Shown here: positions 36,611 to 46,929 of the stretch, one piece after another | How the letters are laid out: each line of letters begins with the position of its first letter | How positions within the stretch are numbered: the first letter of the stretch is position 1 | DNA from: Mesostigma viride | Taxonomy: Eukaryota; Streptophyta; Mesostigmatophyceae; Mesostigmatales; Mesostigmataceae | Direction: 5' to 3' | DNA length: 64,000 bases | NCBI GenBank assembly: GCA_009746045.1 | Contig: RPFO01000175.1 | Coordinates: 541,501-605,500 of the forward strand | Translations under genes and position numbers: made by a program | The notes under the pieces: model-generated | Database searches by the model: none | What the model was told of the DNA's origin: nothing | What the model saw: the letters and a program-made list of their open reading frames with translations, nothing else

Positions 36611-37194
36611 TTAGTGGTCATACCTGAGTTGGAACGCCAGAAGTTCTTCGAGGACCTGCATAGCCTTGAGGGGGCCACCCCGGCCCACCACTTTTTGGTT
36701 ATGCTGCTCGACGCCAATGCCACGCTCCCCGTGGGCACTGCTGGCAGTCGCTTTGCGCCTGCTGACACGGTTGCTAACGACAACACTCCCCTGTTTTCTG
36801 CCTTTTTGCGGGATAGCGGGCTGGCCGGTTGCTGTCAACTGCCACTTCCAACGTCCCTCACAGGACTTGGTCACTTTTCGGGGCCCTAACGACCGACAGG
36901 CCTGTCGGGACTACGTGGTGGTACGGCAGCTCAGGTGCTTTTCGGGGCCCTAACGACCGACAGGCCTGTCTGGACTACGTGGTGGTACGGCAGCTCAGGA
37001 GCACTTCGGTTCTGGACACCCGAGTGTTTGACACGCCCACGGTGTGCTCTGACCACCGGTTGGTGCGCGTGCCCATTCGGCTCCGGTTCCATGTCCCCGA
37101 GCGCCGCGCCCCATGCAGTGCATGGCCCGCCCTGACTAGTCATGGTAACAACCACTTGAAGGTAATATTAGAATGCCCGATCAGGAATCTGTGA
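36611..37194 (+). pseudogene. LINE endonuclease fragment with internal tandem duplication
   Basis: Plus-strand frames carry the endonuclease hallmarks: FLVMLLDANATLP (the GDFN strand position, here LDAN), a central helix, RQACLDYVVVRQL (the DY-motif) and TVCSDHRLVRVPI (the SDH motif). This is the back two thirds of an APE-type LINE endonuclease. A segment of about 60 bp (GGGGCCCTAACGACCGACAG onward) is duplicated in tandem at about 36878-36998, and the reading frame shifts within it. RT is absent. Confidence 0.75.
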
Positions 37195-37485
37195 CATTTA
37201 TACATTGTGAAATATAAGTCTTCTCTCATTTTGTTTTTGAAAGCTTGATAAGGCCAGTTTTCTTTGGAGCATGTTCGAGATCCAATGTTGTAATACCTGT
37301 CCTGCACCTCCACCCTCGAAGCGTCTCGTCACTTGTCACCCTGACAGTCCCTGTCCCATCTTGCACTTGCCCCCAAGTTAACTACCCCAACCCCCCCTTC
37401 CCCAGTAATTCTGCTCCTTGGGGGTCCTTGAGGGTGATTCCGCCCTATATAGGGGGCCCCTGGGACCTGCCCCTAACTGATATGG

Positions 37486-37546
37486 GCTGACGCACCGCCA
37501 ATGGCGGCGTGTCAGCCGTCCGACGCGCCGCCAACGGCGGCGCGTC
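37486..37546. repeat. Two tandem GC-rich hairpins
   Basis: The first is GGCTGACGCACCGCC / GGCGGCGTGTCAGCC around AAT (37486-37518). The second is GACGCGCCGCC / GGCGGCGCGTC around a 2-3 nt loop (about 37522-37546). Both could form very stable stems and resemble each other, so they are a duplicated foldback. Confidence 0.8.
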
Positions 37547-37587
37547 AGCCGACTGACGCGTGCCAAAACCCCTTACTAGAAACACTG

Positions 37588-37641
37588 CTATAGACTCTGC
37601 TGCCCATATTGTGCGGCGTGGGATTCAACTAACTAACTAAC
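37588..37641 (+). repeat. Fragment of (CAA)n-tailed repeat family
   Basis: CTATAGACTCTGCTGCCCA...GTGCGGCGTGGGATTCAACT followed by (AACT)n; the 3' core of the family seen at 15668, 15764 and 36258 with an altered tail. Confidence 0.6.
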
Positions 37642-37710
37642 CACATTACACACATTGGGTAACCAGCTGGTCGATACGTGGTACCCCTTTACCTAACGAT
37701 ATCCCTATCC

Positions 37711-38569
37711 TTAAGTGTATTAAAAAACAACTCTCTGCTTGGGCGCGGGTAGTTCCGGTGGGGCGCGGGTAGTTCCGGTGGAAAAACGCAGGGGAAGTGG
37801 CGCGGGGGGGGGGGATCGAGCGGCCTCTGAGAAGTAAGGAATACTAAGCTTAAGTGTCTGGAAAAACAACTCTCTGCTTGGGCGCGGGTAGTTCCGGTGG
37901 AAAAACGCAAGGGAAGTGGCGCAGGGGGGGGGGAGCGGCCTCTGAGAAGTAAGGAATACTAAAACAGGTATTAAAAAACAATTCTCTGCTCTCTTTGGCA
38001 TCACTGGCACCCCTGGCCTTGAGCTCACCTTTGCACAACAAGCGTGGATATGGCTCCGCACATGCATGTTGTATACAATCTGGACGGTGCGAAATGATGT
38101 GGTGTTCAATAGGCGCACAGTGTTTGAGAAAGCTGGGGTTCTCTCACGCTTCATTTACCTATGGAATTCCGGCATGCGACGATATTGGATGGTCGCAAAT
38201 GAACAAAACAAAATCTGGGACCCTGGCGCGGACCAGGATAAGCCCAGCCCACTTGAGATCTTTCATGACCTCATTGTCAAAAACAGGATCTTTACCCACA
38301 TGCCCAATGACAACCCATTAGAAGTCCAGTGGCTTCCGTGGTCTAGCAAGGCTCCGTTTTAGCCACTGACATCTTGATACCCTTGGCTTAGCAGGGATTA
38401 ACTATTGGTTATATTTGGAATAAACGTACACCTATTTATCTGGGAAAACAACTCTCTGCTTGGGCGCGGGTAGTTCCGGTGGGGCGCGGGTAGTTCCGGT
38501 GGCAAAACGCAGGGGAAGTGGCGCCGGGGGGGCCGGGGGGAGCGGCCTCTGAGAAGTAAGGAATACTAA
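37711..38569 (+). repeat. Three direct copies of a ~115-bp repeat around a LINE fragment
   Basis: Copies at about 37711-37846, 37850-37962 and 38441-38569 share AACAACTCTCTGCTTGGGCG, GGGTAGTTCCGGTGG (itself doubled in two copies), a poly-G run and GAGAAGTAAGGAATACTA. The second and third bracket the LINE C-terminal fragment, and a partial fourth start (AACAATTCTCTGCT) lies at 37977. Confidence 0.75.
37988..38362 (+). pseudogene. LINE ORF2 C-terminal fragment
   Basis: Open to a stop at 38362, reading AQQAWIWLRTCMLYTIWTVRNDVVFNRR, which matches the W-x2-W-x3-RN-x2-VF motif at the C-terminal zinc-binding end of plant-type LINE reverse transcriptases. The rest (IFHDLIVKNRIFTHMP) is consistent with the same tail. 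No RT motif precedes it, so it is a short 3' remnant. Confidence 0.6.
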
Positions 38570-38750
38570 GCGAAAATGCTACGTAGGGGCACAAAGAGAA
38601 ACTAGACTGAATCGTATTGAGTTGCTGCAAATGAAGGGAAGAAGGGTTAGGGGAGGGGAAAGGAGTAACGACGAATCGAATGAACTGGAGACGAAAATGG
38701 GTCGTGGGGTGCCCGGAACTGAGCTACTCGAAGAATCGGCGGTGGGGGAA

Positions 38751-38774
38751 AAGCTGACGCGTCCGCGTCAGCTT
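38751..38774. repeat. 24-bp perfect palindrome
   Basis: AAGCTGACGCG, then TC, then CGCGTCAGCTT. It lies in a spacer (38570-39011) with no gene. The function, if any, is unknown. Confidence 0.75.
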
Positions 38775-39011
38775 GATGTGCCTTGTTGGTTAATAAAAAA
38801 TACCCATTTACCCCTGATTTACCCGGAAAAATCTATCAATCCATGTAAAGACCGACGGGCATCCTGTGGCCCACTTTTCGTTATCTAAACATATGAAAAA
38901 CCATCGGGCATCCTGTGGCCCGTACGCCGTAACTTTTTACGGAATTCCGTACATTTCAGTGATCAACTCGTGATCGACGGGTGTCCTTTTCGCCTTTTCC
39001 CGTTGGGCGCA

Positions 39012-40351
39012 AGTCGACGGATTTTGGAGATCGTACAGGCTTCCGTGCGTGGTTAGACGGAAGACGCCGTATCTTGGGCGGCGGACGGAGCGCGTTGGTG
39101 CAGTGGGATACGATTGGCGTTCACTCGCTGAAATCTTTAATGGCTTTCAAGTCGTCTCGCGACATTGTGACGTTAGCGACTCGATCGAGCTTGACTGGGG
39201 CGTAGTTGGTAGAGCTTTAACGACTTGCCACCTGTCGGCTCACCGAAACTGGGTCGTCTACTAGAGTGACGGTCGGATTGACGGCTTTCGTCGACGGAAT
39301 TTGGAGATCGTACAGGCTTCCGTGCGTGGTTAGACGGAAGACGCCGTATCTTGGGCGGCGGACGGAGCGCGTTGGTGCAGTGGCATCAAGTTTCGTTTAA
39401 GTGGCCAGCCGGAGCGGCTGCTTAGGTTTTAGCGGGCAAGTGTTCGAAGCGCGTCATTGGTGAATTACTTGGGGAACTTGGGTTTCCCCGCGAAACTCCA
39501 ACCGCACGTTCAGATTTCCAAATCTCAAGTAAAGTTTGGCGCAACTTTCTGAACGGGGGCAGTTGACGAGCAGCATTCCTCCGGACGAATGAATTGCGTT
39601 CCATACTTGCGCAAAATTTTGAAAGGTAGCTTGCGTGCAGCCCTACTAAAATTTGCGCGGACGTTCAGATTTCCAAATCTCAAGTAAATTTCGGCGGAAC
39701 TTTCTGAACGGGGGTAGTTGGCCGGCAGCGTTCCTCCAGACGAATGAAATGCGTTCCATACTAGCGCAAAATTTTGAAAGGTAGCTTGCGTGCAGCCCTA
39801 CTAAAATTTGCGCGAAGTGTGGGACTGAAAATTCGTAACGGAAACTTTTTGGTAGTTGCCGTCACTTCCTCTTGTGCAAACGTGTGGGAGTGAAAATTCG
39901 TAACGGAAACGTTTTGGTAGTTGCCGTCACTTCATTTTGCGCGAGTGTTGGGCTGAAAATTCGTAACGGAAACTTTTTGGTAGTTGGGGTCACTTCCTTT
40001 GGTTCGACTGAAAATTCGCTGAAATTCGCTGAATTCGTACCGTAGCCTAATTTTTAGTACCTCGAAGTGACGGAGCACCTAAAAATTTGCCCACAAGTAC
40101 ACTTGGCAGCGCGCTCACTGGGAAAAATTGTACAGCCGCTCCGGCGGGCCACTTGAACGAATTGTAATGGGATACGATTGGCGTTCACTCGCTGAAATCT
40201 TTAATGGCTTTCAAGTCGTCTTGCGACATTTTGACGTTAGCGACTCGATCGAGCTTGACTGGAGCGTAGTTGGTAGAGCTTTAACGACTTGCCACCTGTC
40301 GGCTCACGGAAACTGGGTCGTCTACTAGAGTGACGGTCGGATTGACGGCTT
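39012..40351 (+). repeat. Tandem ~280-bp repeat, second unit split by a MITE
   Basis: Unit 1 (39012-39290) and unit 2 (39291-39383 plus 40171-40351) share GATTTTGGAGATCGTACAGG-type starts, TTGGGCGGCGGACGGAGCGC, and an end with CTACTAGAGTGACGGTCGG. The MITE at 39384-40167 interrupts unit 2, and unit 1 preserves the empty site. A diverged third unit lies at about 41283-41420. Confidence 0.85.
39384..40167 (-). mobile_element. 784-bp MITE-like element, copy 2 (inverted)
   Basis: Reverse-complement counterpart of 34720-35502 over its full length, with the same internal repeats. Flanked by TGG at 39381-39383 and 40168-40170, a probable 3-bp target duplication confirmed against the uninterrupted tandem unit at 39100-39110. 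Confidence 0.88.
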
Positions 40352-40414
40352 TCGTCATTTAAATACGGCCGCCACAATCCGTGCTCAGACCAGCACGTGG
40401 CCGCTAGCCATGTA

Positions 40415-40442
40415 CCAACCTACGATGATCATCGTAGGTTGG
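40415..40442. repeat. 28-bp perfect palindrome
   Basis: Arm CCAACCTACGATGA followed directly by its reverse complement TCATCGTAGGTTGG, no spacer. It separates the 280-bp tandem repeats from the poly-G array. Confidence 0.85.
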
Positions 40443-40549
40443 CTCACCGAAACTGGGTCATGATCAAGACATGAAAGTTGATCCCGCAGACTCTGGCGTC
40501 AGTCTCGCTGACGAGGGCGGGGGGCCTTGCGACCTCACCTGGGGCGGGG

Positions 40550-41790
40550 CGTCTCACTGTGCGGGGGGGGGGGGGGGGGGAACCTCCGGGTGGGTGGGCA
40601 GGCGCGGGGGCCGGGGGATCCCGTAGACTCTGGCGTCTCGCTGAGGAGGGGGGGGGGGCCTGCGACCTCGCCCGGCCGGGGCGGGCCGTCTCACTGTGCG
40701 GGGGGGGGGGGGGGGGGGGGGCGGGGACCTCCGGGTGGCGGGTGGGGGGCGCGGGGCCTTGCGACCTCGCTGTCTCACTCAGGCGGGGAGGCATCTTGTG
40801 GAGGATCTTCGTACTTTTCTGGTCTTTTTCAGGGGTCCTCGTGGTCGACGCCTGTCCTTCGCGCCACGCCTTTTCGCGGGGGGGCGGGGGCGCATCATGG
40901 CCGGCTGAGGGGGGACGGCGGGGGGGGGGGGGGGAACCTCCGGGTGGGTGGGTGGGCGGGGTGGGCGGGGGATCCCGCAGACTTTGGCGTCTCGCTGAGG
41001 AGGGCGGGGGGCCTTGCAACCTCGCCGTCTCACTCATGCGGGGAGGCATCCTGTGGCGGCTCTTCGTACTTTTCCCGGGCCGGTCGGCGGGGGGGCGCAT
41101 CATGGCTGAAGGGGGAGGGGGGGCAGGGGGGGGGGGGGGAAACTCCGGGTGGGTGGGGCACCTCGCCTGGGGCGGGGCGCCGTCTCACTGTGACCTCGCC
41201 GTCTCACTCACGCGGGGTACATCTTCGTATTTTTCCCGAACCGGTCGGCGCAGGGGCGTATCATGGCTGAGGGGGGGCCGGGGGACGACATTTTGACATT
41301 AGCGAGTCGATCGAGCTTGACTGGCGGATAGTTGGTCGATCTTTTGCGACTTGCCACCTGTCGGATCACCGAAATCGGGTCGCCTTCTATAGTGACGGTA
41401 GGATTGATGGATTTCGTATTTTCGGGGGGGAGAGGGGGGGAAGGAACTCCGGGTGGGGTGGGGGGGTGCGGGGGTGGGGGGTGCGGGGAACGGATCCGCC
41501 AGTGCATCGTGGCCGGCCCTCGCTGAGGGGGGAGGGAGAGGGGGGGGGGGGAACTCCGGCTGGGTGGGGCGGTGGGGCGGTGGGGGGGGGGGGGTGGGGG
41601 GTGGGGGGTGACGGATCCGCCGGTGCATCCGTCATGGAGGGCCCTCGCTGAGGGAGGTGGGGGTGGGGGGGACCTCCGGGTGGGTGGGGGGGCGCGGGGG
41701 GCGGGGGATTCCGCGTACTATGACGTCTCGCTGAGGGGGGAGGGGGGTTGCGACCTCGCCTGGGGCGGGGCGTCTCACTAAGGCAGCGAA
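40550..41790 (+). repeat. Degenerate poly-G minisatellite
   Basis: About seven imperfect units of 100-200 bp, each with a G run of 8-20 followed by AACCTCCGGGTGGGTGG and then GATCCCGYAGACTYTGGCGTCTCGCTGAGG or a variant. The G-rich strand has many closely spaced G-runs and would readily form G-quadruplexes. Long open frames on both strands here are low-complexity artefacts. Confidence 0.8.
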
Positions 41791-41999
41791 TGGCCTCAGA
41801 GTAGGTGGGAACTGGGCCAATGAGAGCGGACCGACTGCGGTGTTTCAGGCCCACACAGCGTGTCGTTATTTGTCTCCCGACTTTTTCCTTTTTTCAGCCC
41901 CCTTCATAAGCTTCAGTTGACTGAAATCGATTTGCCATGTGTCGGCGGACGGATCGAAACTCGACTACTAGAGTTACGGTCGGCTTTGCGCCTTCTTTT

Positions 42000-42024
42000 G
42001 GGGGGGATGCGAAGCATCCCCCCC
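42000..42024. repeat. GCGAAGC mini-hairpin
   Basis: GGGGGGGATGC, GAA, GCATCCCCCCC. The loop-closing heptamer GCGAAGC is known as an unusually stable DNA mini-hairpin. Confidence 0.8.
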
Positions 42025-42050
42025 CTGAAGCTTGTAAACTTACTAGTGGC

Positions 42051-43060
42051 ACCCGCTGGCTTCGCCCAGCCCAAAACAGGGTCCCTTGTTTTGGCAGTAC
42101 CTCGCCCCGCTGCCCGCTGCCCGCTGCCCGCAGCCCGCAGCCTGCTGCCCGCTGGCCGCTGCCCGCTGCCCGCAGCCCGCTGCCCGCTGCCCGCTGCCCG
42201 CTGCCCGCTGCCCGCTGCCCGCTGCCCGCTGGAATAGTACGGTGCTCGCTTCGCTCGCGGATTGGTGCGCAGTACGCTGCCCGCTGCCCGCTGGAATAGT
42301 ACGGTGCTCGCTTCGCTCGCGGATTGGTGCGCAGTACGGTGCTCGCTCGCTTCGCTCGCTCGCTGGGATTGGCGGTTAGTGATTCCGGTTGTTTTGGATT
42401 GGCTGTGTACTCCGCGATGCCTTGGATAGTGGCGGATTACCTTACATTGCGAAATTAATAAATAGGACTAGAGTAACCCGCTGGCTTCGCCCAGCCCAAA
42501 ACAGGGTCCCTTGTTTTGGCAGTACTTCGCCCCGCTGCCCGCAGCCCGCAGCCCGCAGCCCGCAGCCCGCTGCCCGCTGCCCGCTGCCCGCTGCCCGCTG
42601 CCCGCTGTCCGCTGCCCGCTGCCCGCTGCCCGCTGCCCGCTGCCCGCTGCCCGCTGCCCGCTGCCCGCTGCCCGCTGGAATAGTACGGTGCTCGCTTCGC
42701 TGGCGGATTGGTGCGCAGTACGCTTCCCGCTGCCCGCTGGAATAGTACGGTGCTCGCTTCGCTCGCGGATTGGTGCGCAGTACGCTTCCCGCTGCCCGCT
42801 GGAATAGTACGGTGCTCGCTTCGCTCGCGGATTGGTACGCAGTACGGTGCTCTCTCGCTTCGCTCGCTCGCCGTACCGTGCTCGCTCGCTTCGCTCGCTC
42901 GCCGCGCGCAGCGCACAGCTCGCTGCGCTCGCCGTGCGCTGCGCGCAGGCCGCTTTCAGCGGCCGCTCGCTCGCTTCGCTCGCTCGCTGGGATTGGTGGT
43001 AAGTGATTCCGGTTGTTTTGGATTGGCGGTGTACTCCGCGATGCCTTGGATAGTGCGGGA
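42051..43060 (+). repeat. Duplicated blocks with (CTGCCCG)n arrays and ~62-bp repeats
   Basis: Two blocks start with CGCTGGCTTCGCCCAGCCC (42051 and 42477). Each runs into a 7-bp CTGCCCG array (about 42106-42236 and 42532-42678), then ~62-bp units with GGAATAGTACGGTGCTCGCT, and GCTCGCTCGCTTCGCTCGCT palindromes. Each ends with TGATTCCGGTTGTTTTGGAT (42378 and 43002). Translated frames are pure low complexity, so I call no gene. Confidence 0.8.
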
Positions 43061-43084
43061 TGGGTGTTACATTGCGAAATTAGT

Positions 43085-43206
43085 ATATCAACATATATAC
43101 TAAAATTTGTAAAACGCAGCCCTGGCACAATTTTAGCTAACACTCTTTCGAACGGCTTTCGGCTCCAGCCACTCAGCGGCGCGACTTACAGTCCGCTTGA
43201 CGAATG
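43085..43206 (+). repeat. Target repeat of the Copia element, left part
   Basis: CAACATATATACTAAA...CCGCTTGACGAATG. An almost identical copy, uninterrupted and continuing into GAGCTGCGCG, occupies 63874-64000 and shows the pre-insertion state of the Copia target. Confidence 0.85.
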
Positions 43207-43631
43207 TGTCAGAAGTATCGACACACCTGCCTGAAACTAGTACTTATAGTTTAGTGCTAGCTCTGGACTGCATGGACGGGCATGTGCCGCATGTTTAAGT
43301 TCTGTTCCATAAGTGACCCAGTCATTCTGTGACTGACCTTGAACTTTGGTTGTGAATGGTTGGCTTGAGATCACGTTATGATTGTAACTGCCACAGAGTC
43401 AGAAAAGACCCGGTTTGGTGTGGCCACGTTGTAGGAAGATCATAACTGCTACCCAGTAGCTGAGCCTGGAATTGTTTAAAAGGCGAAGCTACGCACAATG
43501 TTTGCACTCTCAGTACCTCACACACTCCTGTGGTGGAACTAGCAGCCGGCCAGCTGCCGACTGAGACTTATTTTTATCTGAGTGAAATAAAGTAAAACTT
43601 TGTGGCAAACATTGTTTTCTCACTACTAACA
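43207..43631 (+). repeat. 5' LTR of Copia element
   Basis: TG...CA termini. TTTAAAAGGCG near 43475 is a possible TATA-like box, and AATAAAGTAAAA near 43587 a polyadenylation-like signal. TGGCATCGGAGTGCGG immediately after resembles a tRNA-Met primer site. Confidence 0.9.
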
Positions 43632-43876
43632 TGGCATCGGAGTGCGGTTCGCACGCCTTTCGACCTGCTTACCGCTGGTAAAAGTCGTTTCCCGAGGCTC
43701 TGCTCGCGTACCACTTTAGATTTGTGTATTTCGGCGAGATTTGCATGACGACAGCGTAGGCGGAGGTTTGATTCCCGTCTGGCGCGGAATACCAAAGGTG
43801 CTCGATTCGATTCCTGGCCGGAATCTCCTAGTCAACGTTACCTTTTTTTCGGAGTTTTCTGCTGTTTTTTGCTGGA

Positions 43877-45985
43877 ATGGCTTCCGGCACTCGTAGCCAG
43901 GTCGCTTCCGCGAGTCGCGCTGCTGCCAATAACGATTTTGATGCCGACGACGCTGCCGGTCTGGCCGCTTTGACTGCATCGTCCATAACCGTTACCGATT
44001 CGGGTCTCCCAGGCGAAGTATTTTTTGACGCCGCAGCCGGGCTGGCTGCCCTGGCCTTGGACCCGCCAGGTGGTGACGAAGACGCCGCCCTCGGTGCTCC
44101 CGACAGTGAGAATCCGGCTGCTGATGGTGGTGGTTTGAGCCGCGCTACGGCGGGGGGGGGGCCCGCCCGAGCCTCCTTTGTGGCTTGCAAGGAGCTTTTG
44201 AAGGATGTTCGTGGGGTCAAGGTTTTTACCGGCTCAGATTGGACGCTGTGGATCCCTTTTAAGGACCATTTTTTGGGCCTTGTTTCCCTTTATGCTGGCC
44301 TCCTTGGAGTGCTGGCAGGTGTTGTCCAGAACGTGCAACTGGATCGGCTCCTTTACGTTGCCTTGTTGGCCGTCGTCGATGGGCCTGCGCGTGCCTTGAT
44401 GCAGACGCTTTCCCTGGATCGTCGCCTGCATGGGCAGTCTGGCCATCACCAAGCTCATCCAGGTCTATGAGCATGGCAAGCTCACCAAGTCCATGCGTCT
44501 GGACTTGTGGAAACAAATGGCCCAGCTTCGTCAAACTGCTCGCGAGACTGTGGAGCCGTATGTGAACCGCTCGGAACTGCTGTACGCCAAGCTCCAGGCT
44601 GCAGGCATTACGTTCCCAGTCGCTGCCTTCATTGCCAGCGTCCTCAGCGGTCTGCGCGCGGAGTACCGGCCTGCGCTGATCTCCCTCCGTCTTGACGAGG
44701 TCGAGACTGTTCCTGTCCTGCGGCAGCGCCTGATGGAAGTTGAAGATCTGCTGACGGGTGGCCTCCCGTCCTCTGCAGATTCTGGCTCTGCCTCCAACCA
44801 CGCGTACCATACCCCTGGCTGGGGGCGTGGCCCACGGCATGGCGGTGCCCGCGGCACCGGCACCGGCAACAGCAACGGCACCGGCACCGGCAACGGCAAC
44901 GGCAACGGCACCGGCACCGGCAACGGCCACGGCAACGGCCGCGCCCACGGCACTGGCCACGGCAACGGCCACGGCCATGGCGGCAGCAGCGGGGGGCGCG
45001 GTGGGCGCGGTGGTGGTCGCGGTGGTGGCGCAGGGGTCGGGCGTGGTCGCGGGCCGCCCTGCTCCGTCTGCGCCAAGCCTGGACATGACGCCGCCACCTG
45101 CTGGACTGCCCATCCCGCCCAGCGCCCTGCTCACCTCCGCGGTGACGGCGCCGGGCACGCCCATCACACCGACGCAGGCCTGCCTCCCTTGGAGACCACG
45201 TACGCGTTCCACGTGGGTCGAGGCCCTTTGTGTGCTTCCCTGCGCGCCAACCCTTTGGGTGCTTCCCTGCGCGACGGTGTGCAGCCCCACGGGTAGGCCT
45301 CGCTTTGTCCAGTGCACGGCCTTGCGCCTTCCCCGTCCGGCCGTCCCGCTCGGGCAGTCGTCTCTCGGCACCCCGCCCCAGCACCTCCTCGGACTCGACG
45401 GCTGGTTCCTCCACCACCGCTCCTGCTGTGCTTCACACGGCCGCAACGGCCTCGGCTAGGTGTGCCCCAGAGTGGGTGGTTGACACGGGTGCCACGTACC
45501 ACATGACGCCTCACCGGGCGGACTTTGGCGATGGATTTGATCCCGCCTTAATTCCGGCTGCGCATCACCGGCTCGGGCGGCAATCTGCATGCGGGCGGCA
45601 GGGGCACTCTGCATCTCCGGCTCGGCACCCCGGACGTGCACCTCGGCCCAGCTTTGTATGTCCCAGGCCTTCAGGCCCGCCTCCTCTCGGTGAGCCAGCT
45701 CTTTAAAGCCGGCCATGATGTGGACTTTAAGCACCTGCGCCTCACTTTGGGGACCCGCACGTTCCCCCTCGTGGAGTGTGACGGCATTTACTTGCTCCGC
45801 GGGGTGGCGCCCCATGCCCTCGCCACATCGGCCGCCCCCGACGGTGGACCTGATGCAGTGGCACCTGCGCCTCGGACACGCTGGCGCGGATCGTATTGCT
45901 CGGCTAGCCGCCGACCCCGCCTCAAACATGGTGACCCACGGTCCCAAGGCTCCCACGTGTCCGCCGCAAGTGACCGGCAGGGCAG
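43877..45985 (+). other. Copia element gag, protease and pre-integrase region
   Basis: Gag begins with an Ala/Asp-rich region followed by a helical capsid domain (about 44430-44760, YEHGKLTKSMRLDLWKQM). A GT/GN-rich low-complexity stretch (44850-45050) follows, then the knuckle CSVCAKPGHDAATC near 45060-45105. Protease shows WVVDTGATYHMT near 45473-45510. A pre-integrase zinc-binding segment with MQWHLRLGHAGADRIARL lies at about 45855-45910. Confidence 0.8.
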
Positions 45986-45988
45986 GAA

Positions 45989-46020
45989 CCCTAGCCTAAT
46001 ATGGATTTGTACTAGAGCAC
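45989..46020 (+). repeat. Left terminal inverted repeat of the 10.9-kb transposon
   Basis: 32 bp starting CCCTAGCCTAATATGGATTT; matches the right end (56818-56849, reversed) at 31 of 32 positions. Confidence 0.93.
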
Positions 46021-46109
46021 GCCATTTGTACTTCATTTTTCAAAGTTGCATTTCTATGCATCTAACATCTCAACTAAAGTCTTTGAGGAAGGGGAAGTTC
46101 ATAGGACCT

Positions 46110-46480
46110 GTGACACCGTGACACCGTGACACCGTGACACCGTGACACCACCATGGCGCCTCATATTGCATGTAAACACACATCTTTGCACATTTAGTGA
46201 TTAAGTAATGGGGATTATATGTCTATTTGATGATGACAAGGTTGCCCTAGATGACCTGGACAACGTGACACCGTGACACCGTGACACCGTGACACCGTGA
46301 CACCGTGACACCACCATGGTGCCTCATATTGCATGTAAACACACATCTTTGCACATTTAGTGATTAAGTAATGGGGATTATATGTCTATTTGATAATGAC
46401 AAGGTTGCCCTAGATGACCTGGACACCGTGACTCCGTGACACCGTGACACCGTGACACCGTGACACCGTGACACCACCAT
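46110..46480 (+). repeat. Left subterminal GTGACACC array, three blocks
   Basis: Three blocks of tandem 8-mers (about 46113-46150, 46264-46312, 46421-46475), separated by two near-identical spacers of about 110-130 bp (CATGGYGCCTCATATTGCAT to GATGACCTGGACA). Each block ends ...GTGACACCACCATGG. The arrangement looks like clustered protein-binding sites near a transposon end. Confidence 0.9.
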
Positions 46481-46929
46481 GGCGCCTCATATTGCATGAT
46501 GTAAAGACACATCTTTGCAGAATTGTATTGACATTGTAGTTGTCTAACTATACACATGTAAGCATTCACAAATTGCAGCTAAGCGTTTATTAATTGCTGC
46601 TTGCCTTGACAATATTTAAGCATGCACATAATTTATTTCAGCATGGTACGTGGGAACACATCATGTGACTGTATAAAAGAGACAACTAAGTATATTCATG
46701 GGTGCCTCATTGACATCATACATGTCTAACTTAAAATGAAAAATTATAACACATTCTCATTGAGTCGTTATAGTGAGGGACATTTATGACATAGAGTCAT
46801 CATTAGAGGGACCATGCCAGGCAAAACATGACCTCGCGATAACCAGCCATGCACTGATTGTTATGCACCCTTGCACACTGTCACATGGACAGATATAATT
46901 GTCTAACTTAATATCAGTCCCACTCCCCC

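Noticed and set aside
38751-38774. Palindrome considered as a transcription terminator
   Set aside because: No gene ends nearby, no T-run follows and intrinsic terminators of this kind are bacterial.
40444-41854. Long overlapping open frames of 150-270 aa on both strands
   Set aside because: They are Gly/Arg- or Pro-rich translations of poly-G/poly-C repeats with no domain and disappear outside the array.
42051-43143. Frames of 120-230 aa (for example minus 43143-42442) with ARCPLPA-type repeats
   Set aside because: Pure translation of the 7-bp and 62-bp tandem repeats; open in several frames at once, as expected when the unit lacks stops.
44259-45446. 395-aa minus-strand frame opposite the Copia gag
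   Set aside because: Shadow of the GC-rich gag (Gly/Asn/Thr repeats on the plus strand give Val/Ala/Gly on the minus strand).
46113-46475. GTGACACC repeats with conserved spacers considered as a CRISPR array
   Set aside because: The 8-bp units are tandem without unique spacers, the longer spacers are nearly identical to each other, the context is eukaryotic and the arrays mirror each other inside transposon ends.
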